DNA of 64,000 nucleotides from Shewanella denitrificans OS217 (GTDB lineage Bacteria > Pseudomonadota > Gammaproteobacteria > Enterobacterales > Shewanellaceae), in the NCBI RefSeq assembly GCF_000013765.1, contig NC_007954.1, positions 1,054,001 to 1,118,000 of the forward strand, written 5' to 3'. The notes under the pieces were generated by a model. It was not told where the DNA came from, ran no database searches, and saw only the letters and a list, made by a program, of their open reading frames with translations. The position numbers and the translations under genes were made by a program. This document shows positions 53,983 through 63,290 of the stretch, piece after piece. Numbering within the stretch: the stretch's first letter is position 1; each line of letters opens with the position of its first letter.

Positions 53983-54240
53983 GTCCAAACTTCGTTTGGA
54001 TCAAAGTCGCAGGGTTCCACTCTGCACTGGCCAAGAGGGGAAAACAACAGCATTCTCCCCTCTTGGAACACCCCTGTGCCGCCCGCGAAGTTGTTGATCC
54101 TCATATTCACCTAAAAATACCTAACGGCTCGACAGCACATCCATGTGCCCAACGAGCCTTAACCATCATCCCTGATGGTTGTACGGTATTTTTAGGTGAA
54201 TAAATCGGCAACTTCGAGGGGAGTTGATGTACCCTGTGAA
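53983..54240 (+). repeat. Multibranched structured repeat element F2
   Basis: The second copy of element F. It shares the first hairpin, the outer stem and the two inner branches with F1. The long stem here is perfectly paired over 18 bp (54104-54121 with 54185-54202), although its outer half differs completely in sequence from that of F1. Confidence 0.8.
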
Positions 54241-54267
54241 TGTACGGTTAGGGTTTACATAAGTCTG

Positions 54268-54432
54268 GGTCTAGATTTTAAGGCTAACAGAAACACAAAT
54301 GCTAAGAAGGTGAACCATGAGTGTTTGCGAGACGACCGTCCATCCCATGGACGGGATGTTCGAGCATCCAAGGACGGACTTGCTGCGTGTCGTAGAACGA
54401 ATGCCATGGTAAGCCTGTATGCTAGAGTTACA
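54268..54432 (+). repeat. Structured repeat, copy D (head part)
   Basis: The copy has the leading aaggctaacag, aaggtgaacc, the head hairpin catccc (54341-54346) / gggatg (54353-54358), and stops near gtatgctagag, where the second half is lost. The open frame at 54196-54447 is not considered a gene. Confidence 0.75.
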
Positions 54433-54579
54433 TTGACCGAACTTTGATGTGGATGTGTTTTTAATATAAATCAGTGTCTTGACGTGGTTTTTAAAGCTGT
54501 TTTAACAACAGAGTTACCTCACCTTTTATCTCAACATCTCTAAGTTTGCTTTTACCTAGAAAAATAAAAGCTAGCATCT

Positions 54580-55395
54580 CTAACTTACTTCCACACTGCG
54601 AATGATCCCCATGGTGAACCAGGCTTGCAGGGCTTGTAATACCTTCAAGGGTGCGAGCTGTTCATCGTGAAATTCGAGCATGAGTTCGCATTGGCTGGCA
54701 AAGTTTTCCCCTCGAATAAAGCCTTGGAGTAGCAGTAATTGCTCCTCGGTTAAGGAAATAAATTCTGTTAAACGGCTCGTTCCACGCCATAGCAGCCACG
54801 CTCGTCTGGATTGATATTCAGCAGCGGCTGGCGCCTTGGCTTGTTTTAAAGCCTGCCAAGATTCAACCGCATTACTGTGGCAGATAAAAATTTGCACACT
54901 GGGGTGAAAGCGCAGGCGGCAATTTGGCCAGTATTCTGGCGCTAGGGCTTGCAGTTCACTGAAGCTTGCCCTGCTAGTATCGGCGGCAGCGAAGGCACTG
55001 AGCAAGCGGCGCTCGAAACGGGCGATGTCTGCCAATATGGGATATTGGCTGAAAAAACTGTCTTGCTGTAAAAAATCAGGCAAGGCATCGCAAAATTCCC
55101 GCAGGGAGCGAAATCTAGATGGATTAGCTTGAGTGTATTGCGCGGCGAGTTTGTCGAAGAGCTCATCCCCGAGATATAGCCCGAGCATTTCATGATCGGT
55201 TTCCATGGTCTCTTTTAGGCGAATGCGATAAGCATTAGCGTAAATTTGCAAGCGCACGTCGGCGCCGATCCCCTGTTGGTCGGCTATTCTAGCCTGAAAT
55301 TCTGCAGCCCCTTGGCTTAGGGGCGTTTGGCCATCAAGGCTCTCCGTTAACAGGTAGTCCATAAATTGGCTTTGAAGTTTGGCAAGTTCACTCAT
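54580..55395 (-). CDS. Bufferin-operon protein BufC/HvfC type (DUF2063)
   Basis: The 271-residue protein begins with the DUF2063 domain (LQSQFMDYLL, LQIYANAYRIRLKETMETDHEML, and YTQANPSRFRSLREF). In MNIO operons this partner binds the precursor peptide and hands it to the DUF692 enzyme. The C-terminal half is a helical domain with a RRAWLLWRG segment. It overlaps bufB by 4 bases (stop over start), so the two are translationally coupled. Confidence 0.88.
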   Translation of the reverse strand: MSELAKLQSQFMDYLLTESLDGQTPLSQGAAEFQARIADQQGIGADVRLQIYANAYRIRLKETMETDHEMLGLYLGDELFDKLAAQYTQANPSRFRSLREFCDALPDFLQQDSFFSQYPILADIARFERRLLSAFAAADTSRASFSELQALAPEYWPNCRLRFHPSVQIFICHSNAVESWQALKQAKAPAAAEYQSRRAWLLWRGTSRLTEFISLTEEQLLLLQGFIRGENFASQCELMLEFHDEQLAPLKVLQALQAWFTMGIIRSVEVS

Positions 55396-56351
55396 GACAT
55401 CTCACCCGCTAATGGCTTTCGATACGCTAATGGCTTTATATGAGTGTTGGTGTTGGTGTTTTCAGTACTACTGCATCGCTGGCTGCCTAAGCGTGAACGC
55501 TGTAATTCAGGGTTGCCTGGCAAGGTCTGGTTCGCTAAGGCTTGTGCGTGGCGCAGCTCTTGATAAAGCGCGGGAAAGGCTGGGATGTTGGCATCCCTTT
55601 CTATCATGGTGCTGACAGGGCCAAAACGTTTCAAGGCTGCTTGATATAAGTCCCACACGCTGGTGGGAATATCGTGGTCGTGAGTGTCGATGACATAATC
55701 ACCGTAATCGCTGTGGCCGGCTAAATGAAATTGCTGGACTCGACGAGCATCAATGCGCTCAAGATAGGTCATGGGGTCGAAGTGATGATTGCGAGCGCTA
55801 ACATAAATGTTATTGATATCTAACAATATTAAGCTGTCTGCTTCCTCGGCGACTCGGCTTAAAAACTGCCACTCATCCATAGTGGAGTCCTTGTAAGATA
55901 AATAACTGGAGACATTTTCAAGCAGAATGCGCTCCCCTAAAAAGTCTTGCACTTGGGCGACACGCTCGGCCACATGAGTCACGGTTTCGTCTGTGTAGGG
56001 CAGTGGCAGTAAATCATGACTATTAATGCCGTGAATGGAGGTCCAGCAGATATGATCTGAGATCCATTTGGGCTTAATGTCATTGCTGAGCTTTTTAAGG
56101 GCTGTTAAATACGTCATATCTAAGGGATCGCTACTGCCAATGGACATGGACACGCCATGCATGACGACGGGATATTGCTCGGCGATGGCCTCAAGATAGT
56201 ACCTAGGTTTGCCCCCAGCGACTAAGTAGTTTTCACTGAGCACCTCAAACCAATCGATATCGGGCTGGTGCTGCAAAATATGTTCAAAATGATCGGTCCT
56301 TAGACCCAAGCCGAATCCTAAGAAAGGCTGAGTAATGACAGCATCATCCAT
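55392..56351 (-). CDS. MNIO-family enzyme BufB/HvfB type (DUF692)
   Basis: The 319-residue protein is a DUF692 TIM-barrel, the multinuclear non-heme iron oxidative enzymes that modify cysteines in bufferin and related peptides. It opens with GFGLGLRTDHFEHILQHQPDIDWFEVLSENY, and has VMHGVSMSIGS, ISDHICWTS, LLENVSSYL, LLDINNIYVSARNH and FHLAGHSDYG, supplying the expected His, Asp and Glu metal ligands. It follows the precursor gene by 139 bases and couples to the BufC-type gene. The chemistry here is inferred from the family. Confidence 0.93.
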   Translation of the reverse strand: MDDAVITQPFLGFGLGLRTDHFEHILQHQPDIDWFEVLSENYLVAGGKPRYYLEAIAEQYPVVMHGVSMSIGSSDPLDMTYLTALKKLSNDIKPKWISDHICWTSIHGINSHDLLPLPYTDETVTHVAERVAQVQDFLGERILLENVSSYLSYKDSTMDEWQFLSRVAEEADSLILLDINNIYVSARNHHFDPMTYLERIDARRVQQFHLAGHSDYGDYVIDTHDHDIPTSVWDLYQAALKRFGPVSTMIERDANIPAFPALYQELRHAQALANQTLPGNPELQRSRLGSQRCSSTENTNTNTHIKPLAYRKPLAGEMS

Positions 56352-56431
56352 GAAAACTCCTTACTAATGTTAGTGACATGGCTAATGACAATGTGGATAG
56401 CCATGGCTTGAAAAAGCGTGAGCTAAATGAC

Positions 56432-56480
56432 CTTGTCTGCGCAACAACAAGGCTAATCATTGCCACTTAGCGCAGACAAG
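56432..56480 (-). promoter_or_regulatory. Long hairpin between bufferin precursor and enzyme genes
   Basis: An 11 bp perfect stem (cttgtctgcgc 56432-56442 with gcgcagacaag 56470-56480, loop of 27) lies just after the precursor stop. No strong T run follows on the minus strand, so it is more likely an mRNA stabiliser or attenuator that raises precursor over enzyme output than a full terminator. Confidence 0.5.
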
Positions 56481-56490
56481 CATTTTTGAC

Positions 56491-56949
56491 TTAAGAGCCA
56501 GTTTTACCGCCAATGTCACCACAGGCTTTTGCCGACGCGGCAACAAAACCGCTGCCTTTACAGCTTGCTTGTCCAGCACAGGCGTTATCGGCGCCTTTAC
56601 AGTCGTTATGGCCTTTACAGACGTTAACACCATAGCAGTGGACAAGATCGGCTTGAACTATACTGCCGACCCAAGCATCTCTGACATCACCACCGACATC
56701 GCCGCAGCTTTTTGAAGGAAGGCTAACAAAGCCTTTACCTTTACAACTTGCTTGGCCACCACAGGCATTGTCTGCGGTTTTACAATCGTTGTGGCCTTTA
56801 CAGGCGTTAACGCCATAGCAATGGACCAAATCTGCGCTGCCAGCCGCGGGTGCGGTGGCTGTTTCACCTGCAGTGGCGTAACCAGACATACTGGCCATAG
56901 CCATGGCTAATGCCGCGCCTGTGAGGGTACTTTGTGCATTCTTATTCAT
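56491..56949 (-). CDS. Two-module bufferin precursor (BufA2-like)
   Basis: The 152-residue precursor has a signal peptide (about residues 1-27, ending ATA) and two tandem Cys-rich modules at residues 40-87 and 101-148, each starting DLVHCYGVN and containing CKGHNDC, a GQASCKG stretch and a closing CGD-GG. Cysteines at 44, 50, 56, 63, 69 and 82 recur exactly 61 residues later. The module matches the BufA2 bufferin family, copper-binding periplasmic peptides modified on Cys by the DUF692 partner that follows. Known BufA2 proteins that I recall have one module. An SD-like AGGAAAGTT precedes the ATG. Confidence 0.85.
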   Translation of the reverse strand: MNKNAQSTLTGAALAMAMASMSGYATAGETATAPAAGSADLVHCYGVNACKGHNDCKTADNACGGQASCKGKGFVSLPSKSCGDVGGDVRDAWVGSIVQADLVHCYGVNVCKGHNDCKGADNACAGQASCKGSGFVAASAKACGDIGGKTGS

Positions 56950-57262
56950 GAGAACTTTCCTTAGTGTTAATGAGAGTACAACTGGGTTAAGCCTAGTCGG
57001 CTATTAAGAAATAACGTTTTTATTTCAATTTTGAACGTTCACGTTTATTAGACAAAAGGATTAGTCCTGCGACTTTCGCATTAGCCAAAGGGGCTAATTT
57101 TGCCTGCAAATGGCTTTCTTCAGTGACGATATCAGGGGGATGCTGTTACTCTGGTGTCGCGAATTTTTAACAACTAAGTTTTTTTAACAACTAAGTTAAG
57201 GTTTGCACTAAATTAGCAAGTTTAATGAGTAGACGGACTAACCCCATGAAAGTACTGGCCCA
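56950..57262. other. Divergent region between the bufferin operon and csgE
   Basis: No gene is seen. There is a small ttagcc-aaagg-ggctaa hairpin near 57085 and a direct repeat of aacaactaag near 57168 and 57187. It should carry the promoters of both operons; no named operator is clear. Confidence 0.4.
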
Positions 57263-57673
57263 ATGAAAGCACTGGCGATAATAAGTTTGTTCCTCACAAT
57301 TCTGTGCTGTGCGCCTAGTACCTTGGCTGGGCAGATGGCGGAAGATGAAATCGAGATCAGTGGTTTAGTGATTGATAGAACCTTGACTCGCTTCGGCAAG
57401 GATTTCAGTTTTTATTATTCAAGCTATTGGCGTGATTTATCTTTCACTCAAGGTTTTAACGTCACCCTAAATGAAACTGTTTTTCCTCAGGCAGGCACTC
57501 TATTGACCTTGGAAATTAACGGCACAAAAATTTATTCTACCCACTTTGGCAGGCGAGCTTCACCCGTAAAAGAAAAAGCCGAGCAGGCGGTATTGATCAG
57601 TATTGATTACATAGCGCAAGTGAAGGCTCAAGCATTAACCGGTGAATTATCGAGTAACTACGACGGATTTTAG
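57263..57673 (+). CDS. csgE: Curli assembly protein CsgE
   Basis: CsgE is the periplasmic cap of the curli secretion channel and directs CsgA to it. The 136-residue precursor has a signal peptide (1-22, ending TLA), then EIEISGLVIDRTLTRFGKDFSFYYSSYW, which is the typical CsgE start, NVTLNETVFPQAGTLLTLEING and the C-terminal basic segment. It is the first gene of csgEFG and is followed at 10 bases by csgF. Confidence 0.93.
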   Translation: MKALAIISLFLTILCCAPSTLAGQMAEDEIEISGLVIDRTLTRFGKDFSFYYSSYWRDLSFTQGFNVTLNETVFPQAGTLLTLEINGTKIYSTHFGRRASPVKEKAEQAVLISIDYIAQVKAQALTGELSSNYDGF

Positions 57674-57683
57674 GATAATAATA

Positions 57684-58091
57684 ATGAAAAACAGGATGTT
57701 ATTAGCGGGCGGCTTAATTAGCTTTGCCGCTTTGACTCAGGCTACTGAGTTAGTCTATACCCCAGTTAATCCAAGTTTTGGCGGTTCAGCATTAAATGGC
57801 TCATTTTTACTTAATAAAGCCCAAGCGCAAAACGACAATGCCAGAACCAATGACAAAGATTTTGTCACTCGTTTTCAGGAGTCCTTAGAGCGTAATATCA
57901 TCAATTCCATTACTCGCGGAGTTGCCAATGGCGAAATTACCGATGGCGTTTACGATACCGGTGACTTTAGGGTTGAAGTGTCACCGACGGCTAATGGGGT
58001 AATGCTGACCATCACTAACTTAGAAACCGGTGATGTGACTGTCATCGAAATGCCGACTTTTCCTACGGCCCCAACTACGGGGGCTAATTAA
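57684..58091 (+). CDS. csgF: Curli assembly protein CsgF
   Basis: CsgF sits at the outside of the CsgG pore and helps anchor curli nucleation. The 135-residue precursor has a signal peptide (1-19, ending TQA) and a mature N-terminus ELVYTPVNPSFGGSALNGSFLLNKAQAQN, the CsgG-binding segment of the family. I take the ATG at 57684; the longer frame overlaps csgE. The stop overlaps the csgG start by one base (taatg). Confidence 0.94.
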   Translation: MKNRMLLAGGLISFAALTQATELVYTPVNPSFGGSALNGSFLLNKAQAQNDNARTNDKDFVTRFQESLERNIINSITRGVANGEITDGVYDTGDFRVEVSPTANGVMLTITNLETGDVTVIEMPTFPTAPTTGAN

Positions 58092-58888
58092 TGAAGTCAT
58101 TCATCACAATACTCGCCCTGAGCTTGGGTTTATCTGCCTGCAGTCTAATCCCAAAGCCTGATTTGAATCTAAGCGAAGCCGAAGTCAACCCTATGAGCGA
58201 AACCATGCGCTCATTGCAAGCAAAACCTGGTCCCAAGTATGCCATTCCTGTGGCTGTGTATTCGTTTCGCGATCAGACCGGGCAATATAAGCCCCAGGCC
58301 AATGTCAGCTCTTTCTCTACTGCAGTGACCCAAGGCGCAACATCCATGTTAGTGCAGACGCTACTGGACTCTAAATGGTTTACTCCGGTTGAACGTGAGG
58401 GCTTGCAGAACCTGCTTACAGAAAGAAAAATAAGCGCTAAACAAGGCAGCAAAGAAGATATGCCAGGGCTTTCGGATGCGAGATTGCTACTGGAAGGCGG
58501 CATCATCAGTTATGAGACTAATACCAGCACGGGCGGCGCTGGCGTTGAGTATTATGGCATTGGCGCCTCTGAAATGTACCGTGAAGACCAAGTGACGATT
58601 TATCTGCGCGCTGTGGATGTTCATACGGGTAAAGTGATGATGTCAGTGTCTACCACTAAGCGTGTCTTGTCTCAAGAAATGCGTGCTGGATTATTCAGGT
58701 ACACTAGCCTTAATCGCCTCGCTGAAGCGGAATTTGGCTTCACCACCAATGAGCCTGTGCAATTTTGTGTGCTACAAGCCATCGAGCTAGCAGTGTCTGA
58801 AATGATAGACAAGGGCATTAGCCAAGGTTTTTGGAAGCCGATTAATGGTACCAATAACGGTCAAGGTGCGCTCTTGGATGCCTCTTAG
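58091..58888 (+). CDS. csgG: Curli secretion channel lipoprotein CsgG
   Basis: CsgG forms the nonameric outer-membrane pore that exports curli subunits. The 265-residue precursor has a lipobox LSAC at about residues 14-17, then PVAVYSFRDQTGQYKPQANVSSFSTAVTQGATSML, DSKWFTPVEREGLQNLLTERKI, and LLEGGIISYETNTSTGGAGVEYYGIGASEMYREDQVTI. Length matches E. coli CsgG. The major subunits CsgA and CsgB and the regulator CsgD are not in this window. Confidence 0.96.
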   Translation: MKSFITILALSLGLSACSLIPKPDLNLSEAEVNPMSETMRSLQAKPGPKYAIPVAVYSFRDQTGQYKPQANVSSFSTAVTQGATSMLVQTLLDSKWFTPVEREGLQNLLTERKISAKQGSKEDMPGLSDARLLLEGGIISYETNTSTGGAGVEYYGIGASEMYREDQVTIYLRAVDVHTGKVMMSVSTTKRVLSQEMRAGLFRYTSLNRLAEAEFGFTTNEPVQFCVLQAIELAVSEMIDKGISQGFWKPINGTNNGQGALLDAS

Positions 58889-58921
58889 GCCTTAACTAGT
58901 AATCGTATAAATCCCCCAAAC

Positions 58922-58957
58922 AAACGACGCCTAACTCAGTTTAGGCGTCGTTTTTTT
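58922..58957. terminator. Bidirectional terminator after csgG
   Basis: A 13 bp perfect stem (aaacgacgcctaa with ttaggcgtcgttt, loop of 6) is followed by T on the plus side and flanked by A on the left. It separates csgG from the convergent diguanylate cyclase gene. Confidence 0.92.
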
Positions 58958-59765
58958 CAAGTTCTACTTCAAATGTTTGCTGATACAAGGCATAAGCTTT
59001 TTTGTTGCGCTTAGCATGGTACATGGCGATGTCGGCTTGCTTGAGCAATTGTTCACGAGTTTGCCCTTGGAGGGGGAATTCGGCGATGCCAATACTGACA
59101 CCTATGGTTAGCGATTCTTCGTTATAGGAAATCGCTTGGCTAACGCTTAATTGGATGTCTTTGGCCATATCCTCGCCACATTCGCTATAGCGGCCGTTAA
59201 TAATCACCGCCAGTTCATCACCACCAAGCCTTGACACCATGGCATCCTTGGGCATGATGCTTTGAATACGCTTGGCCACTGAGATCAGAACCCAATCGCC
59301 ACAATCATGACCCAAGCGGTCGTTAATTTGCTTAAAATCATTTAAATCCAGCATCATGCAGCAAAACGGCTTGTTTGCTTGTATATGCTGATCCATTGCC
59401 TGATATAAGAGTTGCCGTTTGGGCAACAGGGTGAGTTCATCATGATGAGCCCTATGAAGGTTAGTGTTGGCGTTAATGATGAGCAGGTGAATGGTTTTTT
59501 GACTCATTCTGGTGATGAGATAAACGAAGGCGCCGCCGCCACAAAAAACCCAAGCGACCACCATCTCTAGTGGGGTGATCGCTTGATTCATCAGCATAAA
59601 AAGAAAGCTTAAATAACCCAAAACAAAGCAGCAAATAAGCATAAACAGTATTCGCCAGCCTTTTTGTTGCTCTGTGGGCAGCTGGCTAATGGCAAATGTA
59701 GGTTTAAGTGATAACAGTAAGAGTACAAGGCCTATAGCAATAAGGGCTTGAGCTAGACTTGTCAT
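58941..59765 (-). CDS. Membrane GGDEF diguanylate cyclase
   Basis: The 274-residue protein has three membrane helices in the first 95 residues and a C-terminal GGDEF domain with active loop GGDEL, preceded by HHDELTLLPKRQLL and LDLNDFKQINDRLGHDCGD. It should make cyclic di-GMP. I take the ATG at 59765 (MTSLAQAL) with GGA upstream; the frame extends to 59855, adding 30 residues. Its place next to csgEFG suggests control of biofilm formation, since curli are commonly under cyclic di-GMP control, but this is inference. Confidence 0.88.
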   Translation of the reverse strand: MTSLAQALIAIGLVLLLLSLKPTFAISQLPTEQQKGWRILFMLICCFVLGYLSFLFMLMNQAITPLEMVVAWVFCGGGAFVYLITRMSQKTIHLLIINANTNLHRAHHDELTLLPKRQLLYQAMDQHIQANKPFCCMMLDLNDFKQINDRLGHDCGDWVLISVAKRIQSIMPKDAMVSRLGGDELAVIINGRYSECGEDMAKDIQLSVSQAISYNEESLTIGVSIGIAEFPLQGQTREQLLKQADIAMYHAKRNKKAYALYQQTFEVELEKNDA

Positions 59766-59938
59766 GTTATTCCAGCGAGTTTTTTTTAAACTATAGGTGA
59801 CGACTAAAGACCTAGCAAGGGAGCGACAAAAGCCAGCGGTTAAGTTTGGGGTCATATTTACAAGTTGTGCAGCTTAAGTCTGTTTACAAATCAGTTACCC
59901 GTTTGCTAAGCTAGCCTATTTTTATAAAGGCATTGATT

Positions 59939-60920
<982 letters not shown>

Positions 60921-60939
60921 TGAGGGTTCATGGGCGAGC

Positions 60940-61557
60940 TTAGGCTTTAATGGAGCGCCAAAACAGTTCGAAGCTTGCTTCTCTGTGCAGTGGGTCTTGG
61001 CCAAGTGCGGGATAGTCGGTAAAAAAACGAATGCTGGCCAAGTATTGGCCATGGCAATTGTCTAGCATCAGCCCTAGGGGGAAAGTGACAATTTCTCCCA
61101 TGGCTTGCCCTTGGGTCAACAGCTTCGAAATAAAGCCCAATATAGAGTTCATGGCTTGCTCACGTACATCAACGGCAAGTTCAGGGGATAAGGCATAAAG
61201 TAAGAAAAATCGCTGTTTGATGGGATTGGCTATGGCCCAGTCTATGGCCCTGTTCCACAATTTTTGAGCAGAAGCTTTAAGGCTTCGTTGCGGATGAGTA
61301 TCTAAATCCAATCCTTGAAACACCTGCAAGATGTCTTCGGCAAACTCTTGTTTAATCGATAGAAAGAGTTCGTTTAATAACATTTCCTTCGATGAAAAGT
61401 GATGAAATAAGGTCCCTGTGGCAACCCCAGCCTGACGGGCTATTTGCGCGGTCGAGCTGCCATGAAAACCCTGAGTGACAAACAAATTCAAGGCGGTATC
61501 TAAAATGGCTTGGCGCTTATTGGTGGCGGGTTTATTTTCAAGGGCGCGACTGGTCAA
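60940..61557 (-). CDS. TetR-family transcriptional regulator
   Basis: The 205-residue protein has the N-terminal TetR helix-turn-helix (KRQAILDTALNLFVTQGFHGSSTAQIARQAGVATGTLFHHFSSKEML, about residues 14-60) and a helical ligand-binding domain. It lies 73 bases after the aldehyde dehydrogenase gene on the same strand, so it is probably the second gene of that unit and controls it through the inverted repeat upstream of that gene. The ligand is unknown; an aldehyde or a fatty acyl compound is plausible. Confidence 0.92.
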   Translation of the reverse strand: MTSRALENKPATNKRQAILDTALNLFVTQGFHGSSTAQIARQAGVATGTLFHHFSSKEMLLNELFLSIKQEFAEDILQVFQGLDLDTHPQRSLKASAQKLWNRAIDWAIANPIKQRFFLLYALSPELAVDVREQAMNSILGFISKLLTQGQAMGEIVTFPLGLMLDNCHGQYLASIRFFTDYPALGQDPLHREASFELFWRSIKA

Positions 61558-61630
61558 GGAATGGTCCTTTTTGTATCGAGAGACAGGTATTAAGGATGAG
61601 CCACAAGGCTCATCTCTAGGGGCGAAATCC

Positions 61631-63052
61631 TTATCGAAGGAAAAATTTCAACAGTAAGGCTTGCAGTTTGTTGCCATAGGGTGGGTGGACAAATTTACTT
61701 GTGCTAAAGCGGCCACTATTAAGCACAGTTTTAGCATGGCTGAAGGTTAAGAAACCTTCTTTGCCATGATAATGCCCCATGCCAGAAGGCCCGATACCAC
61801 CAAAAGGCGCATCATCGGCGGCGACGTGAAGCAAGGTTTCATTGATGGATACGCCGCCAGAATGAGTCTTAGTCAAAATAGCTTGCTGCACTTGTTTGCT
61901 TAAACTCATGATGTATAGCGCCAGCGGCCTGTCGTGGGCGTTTATATAATGGATGGCGTCATCGAGATCATCATAAGGAATAATTGGCAATAATGGGCCG
62001 AAGATTTCTGCCTGCATCACAGTCATCTCTGGGGTAACGTCAGTGATCAATTGAGTGGCTAATTTACTGCCTGAGCCAGATGGCGCCGCTGGGATTATGG
62101 TGGCGCCTTTGGCCTTGGCATCAGCAAGGGTTTCTTGTAAGCGCTGCAATTGTCTGGCGTTGATGATATTGCCATAGTCCTGATTATGCTCAAAATCCGG
62201 GTACATTTTTTGGAAGTGCTTGCAATAGGCCTGAATGAAGGACTCGAGCTTGTCTCTTGGACAGAGGACATAATCCGGCGCGATACAAATTTGCCCAGCA
62301 TTAAGGCATTTTCCGTAAATCATCCGCTCTACCGCAAGTTCGATGGGCATGTCATCGGCAATAATAGTCGGCGATTTACCGCCAAGTTCTAAGGTTACAG
62401 GGGTTAAGTTTTCGGCGGCGGCGCACATTACATGACGGCCCACCTGAGTGGAGCCGGTAAAGAGCAAATGATTAAACGGCAAGGATGAAAATGCCGCTGC
62501 AACCTCGGCTTCGCCTTCTACTATGGCGACCTCTGTAGGGGCGAAAATATCAGCCAATAATTGATGAATGACCTTGTTAGTCTCAGGGGTGAACTCAGAC
62601 ATTTTCAACATGGCATTATTGCCTGCCGCTAGGGCTGTGACTAATGGCCCCATGGACAACATCACAGGGAAATTCCATGGCACTATGATGCCAATGACGC
62701 CAAGAGGTTGATATTGCACTGTGACTTTGGCGGGAGACAGTAACAATCCCGCGTGTCGCCGGCTGGGACGCATCCAAGATTTAAGCTGCTTGAGGCTGTA
62801 ATTAATGTGATTAATGCAAGGCAAGATGTCTGCGATTAGGCTGTCATGGTGAGATCTGTGGCCGTAATCATGACTCAGCGCTGTGATTAACTGAGTCTGG
62901 TACTTGATGATCTGTTGTTTAAGCTGAGTGAGCTTCACCACCCTTAATTCATAGCTGGGGGCTAAGGAGGCATTGAAATGCTTGCGCTGCTCGTTAAAGG
63001 TGACTTGCATTGCGTTAATGCTCGCCGCTGCTGAGTCTATGGCCAAATTCAT
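61631..63052 (-). CDS. Aldehyde dehydrogenase, coniferyl-aldehyde type
   Basis: The 473-residue protein belongs to the NAD(P)-dependent aldehyde dehydrogenase superfamily. The cofactor loop is GVIGIIVPWNFPVMLSMGPL, the catalytic Glu lies in TLELGGKSPTII and the catalytic Cys in CLNAGQICIAPDY; GHYHGKEGFLTFSH ends the domain. The sequence is closest in motif style to coniferyl aldehyde and medium-chain aldehyde dehydrogenases, including the N-terminal SYELRVVKLTQLKQQI. The start at 63052 follows AGGAATCGCAA; the frame extends to 63133. It is cotranscribed with a TetR-family gene. Confidence 0.9.
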   Translation of the reverse strand: MNLAIDSAAASINAMQVTFNEQRKHFNASLAPSYELRVVKLTQLKQQIIKYQTQLITALSHDYGHRSHHDSLIADILPCINHINYSLKQLKSWMRPSRRHAGLLLSPAKVTVQYQPLGVIGIIVPWNFPVMLSMGPLVTALAAGNNAMLKMSEFTPETNKVIHQLLADIFAPTEVAIVEGEAEVAAAFSSLPFNHLLFTGSTQVGRHVMCAAAENLTPVTLELGGKSPTIIADDMPIELAVERMIYGKCLNAGQICIAPDYVLCPRDKLESFIQAYCKHFQKMYPDFEHNQDYGNIINARQLQRLQETLADAKAKGATIIPAAPSGSGSKLATQLITDVTPEMTVMQAEIFGPLLPIIPYDDLDDAIHYINAHDRPLALYIMSLSKQVQQAILTKTHSGGVSINETLLHVAADDAPFGGIGPSGMGHYHGKEGFLTFSHAKTVLNSGRFSTSKFVHPPYGNKLQALLLKFFLR

Positions 63053-63079
63053 TTGCGATTCCTTTTGATTAATGGCAAA

Positions 63080-63095
63080 CCGACTAATCAGTCGG
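63080..63095. promoter_or_regulatory. Inverted repeat upstream of the aldehyde dehydrogenase (TetR operator candidate)
   Basis: CCGACT-AATC-AGTCGG is a perfect 6+6 inverted repeat at 63080-63095, 28 bases before the aldehyde dehydrogenase start. Its size suits a TetR-family dimer. The TetR gene is in the same unit, so autoregulation is likely. Confidence 0.55.
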
Positions 63096-63290
63096 GTTTG
63101 GGGTATTTTTGTACAAAATGGCCGTAGTAGCAAGGTAAATACCGTTATTGGTCACATTTTACCTCGTCGATGACTTATACACTCTAGGTATAATTTGAGC
63201 AAAGCTACGCAAGCTGGGGTAAACGGATTACTATCAATGAATGGGTTTTAAGTGGGCGAGATGCCGGATTTGCAATAATTGGAGGTGAAT

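Noticed and set aside
51077..54432. Group II intron or retron as explanation of the structured repeats
   Set aside because: No reverse transcriptase frame and no recognisable domain V or msr/msd pattern is present.
54196..54447. 83-codon open frame
   Set aside because: It runs from element F2 into repeat copy D and has no family resemblance.
50782..54579. CRISPR array in the repeat-rich region
   Set aside because: The repeats are long, few and unevenly spaced, without short regular repeats and unique spacers, and no cas gene is present.
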